Shown piece after piece: positions 61,629 through 64,000 of a stretch of DNA of 64,000 nucleotides; the stretch's first letter is position 1, and the number at the start of each line of letters is the position of its first letter. Where the stretch lies: the NCBI GenBank assembly GCA_016721925.1, contig JADKHE010000005.1:1-64000 (forward strand), read 5' to 3'. Source of the DNA: Candidatus Skiveiella danica. GTDB lineage: Bacteria > Pseudomonadota > Gammaproteobacteria > Burkholderiales > Burkholderiaceae_C. The position numbers and the translations under genes are program-made. The notes below the pieces were generated by a model. It was given only the letters and a program-made list of their open reading frames with translations, did no database searches and was not told where the DNA came from.

Positions 61629-62438
61629 ATGAACGAGCAGACCATTCTTTCCTCACCGGCTGATGCAGCCGTGCAGGCGGCCGCCACCGCGCTGCGCACG
61701 GCCCGCGCCCAGCGGCGCCCGATCGCGCCGGTTTCCACCACCTTCGGGCTCGCGGGTCTCGATGCCGCCTACGGGGTGGCCGAGCTCAACACCCGGGCCG
61801 CTTTGGCCGCCGGACGCCGTGTGCTCGGCAAGAAAGTGGGGCTGACCTCGCGTGCCGTGCAGCAGCAGCTCGGTGTGAACCAGCCGGACTTTGGCGTCCT
61901 GCTAGATGACATGGAGTTTCTTGACGGCGACGAGGTGCCGATGGACCGGCTGGCGCAGCCCAAGGTCGAGGCCGAAGTTGCTTTTGTGGTCGGTCGCGAC
62001 CTGGATGCCGGCGCGCCGAGCTGGGGAGAGTTTCTAGGCTGCCTGGCCTATGCCCTGCCGGCGCTGGAGATCGTCGACAGCGCGATTGCCGACTGGAAGA
62101 TCACGCTGGTGGACACGGTTGCCGACAACGCTTCCAGCGGCCTGTATGTGCTGGGCCACCAGCCTGTGGCGATTGGTCAACTGGCCGCTTCGGAGCTGGG
62201 CATGCAGTTGGCGCTGAACGGGTCGGTGGTGTCGGTGGGCAGCGGCGCGGCCTGCCTGGGCCATCCCTTGCGGGCGGCATATTGGCTGGCGCGCACGATG
62301 GCAGCTCGCGGCCAGCCCCTGCGCGCGGGTGAGGTGATCCTGTCGGGCGCACTGGGGCCGATGGTGCCGGTGGCCGCGGGCAACGTGGTGCAGACCCGAA
62401 TCGGTGGCCTCGGCAACTGCAGCGTGCGCTTCGTCTGA
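61629..62438 (+). CDS. 2-keto-4-pentenoate hydratase (MhpD type)
   Basis: 269 residues. Metal-binding Glu residues in KVEAEVAFVVG and ALEIVDSAI, with GKKVGLTSRAVQQQLGV and DMEF of the FAH-like hydratase fold. It adds water to 2-hydroxypenta-2,4-dienoate, the step after the C-C hydrolase. The next step, an aldolase (MhpE) and acetaldehyde dehydrogenase (MhpF), is not seen before the window end. Confidence 0.93.
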   Translation: MNEQTILSSPADAAVQAAATALRTARAQRRPIAPVSTTFGLAGLDAAYGVAELNTRAALAAGRRVLGKKVGLTSRAVQQQLGVNQPDFGVLLDDMEFLDGDEVPMDRLAQPKVEAEVAFVVGRDLDAGAPSWGEFLGCLAYALPALEIVDSAIADWKITLVDTVADNASSGLYVLGHQPVAIGQLAASELGMQLALNGSVVSVGSGAACLGHPLRAAYWLARTMAARGQPLRAGEVILSGALGPMVPVAAGNVVQTRIGGLGNCSVRFV

Positions 62439-62486
62439 TCAGACCGAATGACCGCATCCCCATCATTCGTGCAAAAAGGAGATTCC

Positions 62487-64000
62487 ATGCCAAGTTCAAG
62501 CCCTGAGGCGCCAGAGCTGGCGCTCAACCGACGCGATTTCATGGCGGCGGCCGCCGGCCTTGCCGCGGCCCCCTTCGCGGGTGCAGCGGCAGGGTCCGGC
62601 GGCGGACGCGCCGAACATCCTGTTCATCTTGACCGACCAGGAGCGCTTCTTCCGCCCGGGCGAGTTGCCGGCCGGTTTCGAGTTGCCCACGCACGCCAAA
62701 CTGATGCGCCGCGGCACCACCTTCGTGAACCACCGCATCGCCTCGTGTGTGTGCACGCCGTCGCGGTCGGTGATCTACACCGGGCGCCACATCCAGCAGA
62801 CGCGGATGTTCGACAACACCAACTTCCCGTGGATCGACAGCCTGTCTACCGACGTGCCGACCGTCGGCCACCTGCTGCGGGCGGCCGGCTACACCACGGC
62901 CTACAAGGGCAAGTGGCACCTGACGAAGGAGTTCGAGACGGTCAACAAGCTCGGCGCGCCGACGAAGATGTTCACCGAGGAGATGGAGGCCTATGGCTTC
63001 TCCGACTACCACGGTGTCGGTGACATCATTGCCCACGACCGCGGCGGTTACCTGCACGACGGCATCATCGCCTCGATGGGGGTGAGCTGGCTGCGCGGCA
63101 AGGGGCGCGAACTCGCGGCGCAGGGAAAGCCGTGGTTCCTGGCCGTCAACCTGGTGAACCCGCACGATGTCATGTTCTACGACACCGATGCGCCAGGCAT
63201 GCCGGTGCAGAGCAAGCGGGGACTGGTCCCCGTCGCGCGCGATCCGGTCGATCCGCTGTATGCGAAACAATGGCAGTTCAAGCTGCCGCCCAACCATTTT
63301 CAGCCCATCAACGCCGCCGGCCGGGCCACCGGCCCACCATGATTTCCTGCGTTCGCACGATGCGATGGTCGGCGAGATTCCCGACGAGGCGGCGCGCTGG
63401 CGCCGGCGGCACAACTACTACCTGAACTGCCTGCGCGACGCGGACCGCAACATCGCCCTGGTGCTGGCCGAACTGGAAGCCTCCGGCCTGGCCGACCGCA
63501 CGATCATCGTGCTCACCGCCGACCATGGCGACATGGACGGCGCCCACAAACTGCACGCCAAAGGTGCGGTTGCGTACCGCGAGCAGAACAACGTGCCCCT
63601 GGTGGTGGTGCATCCGTCGCACCCCGGGGGCCGGCAGTGCCGCGCGGTGACCTCGCATGTGGACCTGGCGCCGACGCTGCTGGCGCTGACCGGCATCGGA
63701 GAAGCGCGCGCAAAGGCGATCGGCAAGGACCTGCCCGGCAAGGACTTCTCCGAGCTGCTGGCCGCGCCGGACCGGGCCGGCGAAACGTCCGTGCGCGACG
63801 GGGCGCTCTTTTGCTACAACATGCTGGCCTACCTGGACGGCGACTTTCTCTACAAGGCCGTCGAACACCTGAACCGCGGTGGCAAACCCGCAGACATCAA
63901 GACCTCCGGCCTGGCGCCGGACCTCGGCAAGCGTGGGGCGGTGCGCTCGGTCTACGACGGGCGCTACGTCTTCGCCCGCTACTTCTCGCCCAAGCAGCAC
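62487..64000 (+). pseudogene. Tat-exported sulfatase, two frameshifts, runs off the window
   Basis: ATG 62487 gives a twin-arginine leader (NRRDFMAAAAGLAAAP). A one-base shift near 62605 passes to the second frame: ADAPNILFILTDQERFF, then SCVCTPSRSV, the CxPSR site whose Cys becomes formylglycine, and YKGKWHL. A second shift at about 63330 gives HHDFLRSHDAMVGEIP, RDADRNIALVLAELEASGLADRTIIVLTADHGDMDGAHKLHAKG (metal ligands D and H), and the rest to the edge. All catalytic blocks are present, so if the indels are artefacts this is an intact arylsulfatase. It follows the hydratase by 48 bases and may cleave sulfate from aryl sulfates that then enter the ring-cleavage pathway. Confidence 0.78.

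Noticed and set aside
1..64000. tRNA, rRNA, CRISPR, prophage or anti-phage defence system
   Set aside because: No cloverleaf, rRNA-like stretch, repeat-spacer array, phage structural gene or known defence gene set could be recognised by reading.

Overview
The window looks like chromosomal DNA of a betaproteobacterium in the Burkholderiales, most likely a member of the Comamonadaceae. This is inferred from the high GC content, from the gene types (FadH, PyrD, RpiA, DUF6172, DUF3820, many oxidoreductases) and from a short dispersed intergenic repeat of a kind I associate with that family. It holds about 70 genes on both strands. I see no rRNA, tRNA, CRISPR array or prophage. The only clear mobile element is one IS30-family copy with a decayed transposase.

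Layout. 1-4.5 kb: small secreted proteins, an outer-membrane-protein remnant and a two-component system broken by many indels. 4.5-9 kb: an SDR, a 3'-5' exonuclease, an AlkD-like repair protein and an exported metallo-beta-lactamase-fold protein. 9-10.8 kb: two tandem paralogous FHA proteins. 10.8-17 kb: housekeeping genes (aldo/keto reductase, SUI1-like, fadH, pyrD, rpiA). 17-18.7 kb: a lower-GC Sel1-repeat gene. 18.8-27.5 kb: a six-gene minus-strand cluster (BASS-type transporter, NAD epimerase, SDR, heme-c/beta-propeller protein, MFS exporter, alkyl-DHAP-synthase-like flavoprotein) with a divergent AraC regulator. 27.7-43.7 kb: envelope proteins, a catalase-like protein, exported FAH and GlcG/HbpS proteins, nitronate monooxygenase, fasciclin, SRAP, hydrolases, and a type Vd patatin autotransporter. 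43.9-50 kb: an SDR, a TetR operon with a clear operator, a YeeE/YedE pair (one copy broken) and the IS30 element. 50-57 kb: a four-gene operon of mostly exported proteins (DUF2145, M23 peptidase and others), an MDR oxidoreductase, a PEP-mutase-family lyase, psuG and a radical SAM gene. 57-64 kb: a TetR-controlled meta-cleavage operon (FAD hydroxylase, extradiol dioxygenase, C-C hydrolase, hydratase) that runs into a Tat-exported sulfatase cut by the window end.

Four points stand out. (i) The 18.8-27.5 kb cluster keeps the active-site signature of alkyl-DHAP synthase beside an SDR that resembles the DHRS7-type alkyl-DHAP reductase, which suggests bacterial ether-lipid or related lipid chemistry. 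(ii) The meta-cleavage operon has a duplicated operator and an arylsulfatase-type gene, which suggests use of sulfated phenolics. (iii) A roughly 55-bp intergenic repeat occurs at least seven times on both strands. (iv) Single-base frameshifts are unusually frequent. Several could be assembly errors, but the two-component kinase has also lost its phospho-accepting histidine and looks genuinely dead.
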